In this document: positions 62,307 to 64,000 of the stretch, piece after piece | Position numbering within the stretch: position 1 is the stretch's first letter | Layout: the number at the start of each line of letters is the position of its first letter | Assembly (NCBI RefSeq): GCF_900100315.1 | Contig: NZ_FNFF01000002.1 | Location: 580,638 to 644,637, forward strand | DNA: 64,000 nucleotides | Source of the DNA: Streptomyces indicus | Lineage (GTDB): Bacteria > Actinomycetota > Actinomycetes > Streptomycetales > Streptomycetaceae | Reading direction: 5' to 3' | The notes under the pieces: generated by a model | Told to the model about the DNA's origin: nothing | Seen by the model: only the letters and a program-made list of their open reading frames with translations | The model's database searches: none | Translations under genes and position numbers: made by a program

Positions 62307-62746
62307 GGAGGGCACGTGTGCGAGCGTACAACCCCCGAAAACACCCGCGGGCCGCGGCGCCTGGGAGGGACCCTCAACCCTCCCGGCACCGCAGCCCGGA
62401 GTTGCATCGGCCACCGGGTGTGCGGACCCACGGACCGAGTGGGGGCGCGTGCGCAGTCAGGGCAGAGAGCGCTGCGCCCCACTCCGCTCTTCTGTGCGGG
62501 AAGAGCGGAAGCTGTGTCGTGTTCTTCGCCGGAGTCCGGCCCCGCGGAGGCTTCCGTGGAGTCGGGCTCCTTCCCGTGCATTGTGGACTAGACCATTATC
62601 CGATGTCCATGCGTCGGGAGATGTTTGTTCTCGTCACTTTCTCCAACGTCCCGCGACGGGAAAAAGTTCACCTGCCGCCCCCGATCATGCGGGGCGCGGT
62701 GCGGTGGGCGGAAGAGGCGGGAGCGGCGGAGTGCGCGGGCAGGGTC
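62307..62746. other. 440-bp intergenic region with dre-like site
   Basis: The gap between the SIS isomerase gene's 3' end and the kinase gene's 5' end is much longer than needed. It contains a DasR-like site at 62582-62597 and GC-rich sequence without codon bias. No CDS was found. Confidence 0.6.
62582..62597. promoter_or_regulatory. dre-like (DasR) site
   Basis: TGTGGACTAGACCATT matches the DasR consensus ACTGGTCTAGACCACT at 12 of 16 positions, including GG and CTAGACCA. It is not upstream of an amino-sugar gene start in this window. Confidence 0.5.
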
Positions 62747-63805
62747 TCAGTGGGTCTCGGTGACCTTGGCGAGAGCTCTCGGGGCGTCCGGGTCCTGGCC
62801 GCGGGCGATCGTGACCTCGTAGGCGAGGAGCTGGAGCGGAATGATCTCCAGGATGGGCTGGAGCTCCTCGGGGACGTCCGCGGTGGGGAGTTCGAAGCCG
62901 GCCGAGGCGGCGGCGACCTGTTCGCGGGGGCCGATCACGACGAGGTCGGCGCCGCGGCCGCGCAGTCGGTCGAGTACCGGCTGGAGCGCCTCGCCGCCCT
63001 TGCCGTCGGTCACGACCGCGATGACCGGGGAGATGTTGTCCACCATGGCGAGCGGACCGTGCAGCAGGTCCGCCCCGGAGTACGAGAGGGCGGGGATGTA
63101 ACTGGTCTCCATCAGCTTGAGCGCGGCCTCCTTGGCCGTGGGGTAGCCGTAGCCGCGCGAGGTGATGACCATGCGCTCCGCGAAGCGGTAGCGGGAGGCC
63201 AGCTGCTTCACCTCCGCGCCGCGGGCGAGGAGTTCGGCGGCCAGGCCGGGCAGCGGTGCGGCCTCGGCTCCGTCGCCACCGCGCAGGCCCTCGGCGAAGA
63301 GGTAGAGGGAGAGGAGCGAGGCCGTGTAGGTCTTCGTCGCCGGGAGGGCCTTCTCGGGGCCGGCCAGGATGTCGATGTGATGCTCGGAGACCGCGGCCAG
63401 CGGGGAGTCGGGGTTGTTGGTCACGGCGAGGGTGATCGCGCCGGCCTCCCGTGCGGCTTTGGTGGAGTCGACGAGGTCGGGTGAACCGCCGGACTGGCTG
63501 ACCGTGATCACCAGGACGTCGCGCAGGTCGGGGCGGGCGCCGTAGGCCGTCGTGGTCGACATCGAGGCGAGTCCGCAGGGCAGACCGAGCCGGATCTCGA
63601 GGAGGTACTTGGCGTACAGGGCGGCGTTGTCGGAGGTGCCGCGGGCCGTCAGGAGGACGAAGCGGGGGCGGCGGGCGGCGATCTCCTGGGCCACCGCTCG
63701 GATCCGCGGGGATCCCTGCTCCAGGATCCGCCGCAGTACGGCGGGCTGCTCCGCCATCTCGGCTGCCATGATCCGGCCGGCCTGCTCGCTGCTCTGGGGC
63801 GACAT
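62747..63805 (-). CDS. SIS-domain sugar isomerase/deaminase (GlmS-C/NagB-II-like)
   Basis: The 352-residue protein has two SIS domains: FVLLTARGTSDNAALYAKYLLE with VITVSQSGGSPDLVDSTKAA, and MVITSRGYGYPTAKEAALKLMETSYIPALSYSGADLLHGPLAMVD. There is no glutaminase domain. The usual isomerase motif G-E-L-K-H-G-P is A-D-L-L-H-G-P here, so it is probably not GlmS but an aldose-ketose isomerase or SIS-type glucosamine-6-phosphate deaminase. The ATG at 63803-63805 begins MSPQSSEQAGRIMAAEMAEQP. A DasR-like site lies downstream of its end. Confidence 0.88.
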   Translation of the reverse strand: MSPQSSEQAGRIMAAEMAEQPAVLRRILEQGSPRIRAVAQEIAARRPRFVLLTARGTSDNAALYAKYLLEIRLGLPCGLASMSTTTAYGARPDLRDVLVITVSQSGGSPDLVDSTKAAREAGAITLAVTNNPDSPLAAVSEHHIDILAGPEKALPATKTYTASLLSLYLFAEGLRGGDGAEAAPLPGLAAELLARGAEVKQLASRYRFAERMVITSRGYGYPTAKEAALKLMETSYIPALSYSGADLLHGPLAMVDNISPVIAVVTDGKGGEALQPVLDRLRGRGADLVVIGPREQVAAASAGFELPTADVPEELQPILEIIPLQLLAYEVTIARGQDPDAPRALAKVTETH

Positions 63806-64000
63806 GGTGGGTACCTTCCCGGGTTGACCTGCCCTCAGTCTGCGCCCAGTCTGCGCTCCGTGCCGGGGGTGCGCCGCTTCGTGGGGGCTGGGTGGGGTGG
63901 CGGGTGGGGGGGGGGGGCGACGGGTGGGCGGGGGCGACGGACGGGCGGGCCGGGGGCGGCGGATGCGGCTGGGTGGTGGCTGGGTGCGGCCTGGTGGCTG
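63806..64000. other. Upstream region with 12-base G run
   Basis: This 195-bp end of the window is upstream of the SIS gene and strongly G-rich on the plus strand, with an uninterrupted 12-base G run at 63906-63917 among many GGG tracts. No coding signal was seen before the window edge. Confidence 0.5.

Overview
This window is a stretch of Streptomyces-type actinobacterial chromosome. The signs are very high G+C, codons almost always ending in G or C, frequent GTG starts, ATGA/GTGA stop-start overlaps, a WhiB-family gene, a nickel superoxide dismutase with its maturation protease, a fused E2/E1 2-oxoglutarate dehydrogenase, and a SigH-type stress sigma factor with its anti-sigma gene. Gene order (lon ... 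kgd ... malic enzyme, polar amino-acid ABC transporter ... sodX/sodN ... anti-sigma/sigma ... wblE/pdtaS-like kinase) matches my memory of the central core arm of S. coelicolor. That is recollection, not a search. I saw no insertion sequence, prophage, CRISPR array, tRNA or rRNA, and noticed no TTA (bldA) codon in any called gene.

Layout. 1-9.4 kb: end of an unknown gene, MarR regulator, secreted GH25 lysozyme, a RidA-like gene divergent from a TetR gene across a perfect operator, a nucleoside deaminase, Lon protease with an HspR (HAIR) site, GNAT, methyltransferase, LysR and a DoxX-like gene. 9.4-18.4 kb: methyltransferase, spermidine-synthase-like protein, an OmpR-type two-component system, the large Kgd enzyme and a DUF6104 gene. 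18.4-24.3 kb: a two-component system divergent from a lipoprotein/adaptor/ATPase/permease efflux operon. 24.3-34.6 kb: a DUF4097-PadR operon with a candidate autoregulatory operator, lipoprotein, DUF1963, DinB, a Clp_N protein with a small HTH gene, an imine-reductase-like enzyme divergent from a TetR, a quinone oxidoreductase and malic enzyme. 35-41.5 kb: amino-acid ABC transporter, methyltransferase, CGNR-type protein, sodX and sodN divergent, and a secreted protein. 41.6-47.9 kb: GNAT, an ABC-2 exporter divergent from a NarL-type two-component system, an ATP-grasp-like protein and a membrane protein. 47.9-51.7 kb: two complete DGPF (YCII) plus ECF42 sigma modules arranged back to back. 51.8-64 kb: small proteins, a PGRP-type amidase, a PLP deaminase, a Na+/H+ antiporter divergent from a UBP zinc-finger gene, anti-sigma and SigH-like sigma, a diacylglycerol-kinase-like protein, wblE, a PdtaS-like kinase and a SIS-domain sugar isomerase.

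The region is mostly housekeeping and stress physiology. The least ordinary features are regulatory or structural. The two ECF42 modules each carry a TGTCGA-N17-CG(A/T)C promoter. The HTH/Clp_N pair has its -35 and -10 hexamers inside two GTCAAC/GTTGAC palindromes. Five genes have tandem duplications that span their stop codons. There is also a dre-like (DasR) site without an obvious target gene.

All functional calls are by reading translated sequence and motifs. No database search was run.
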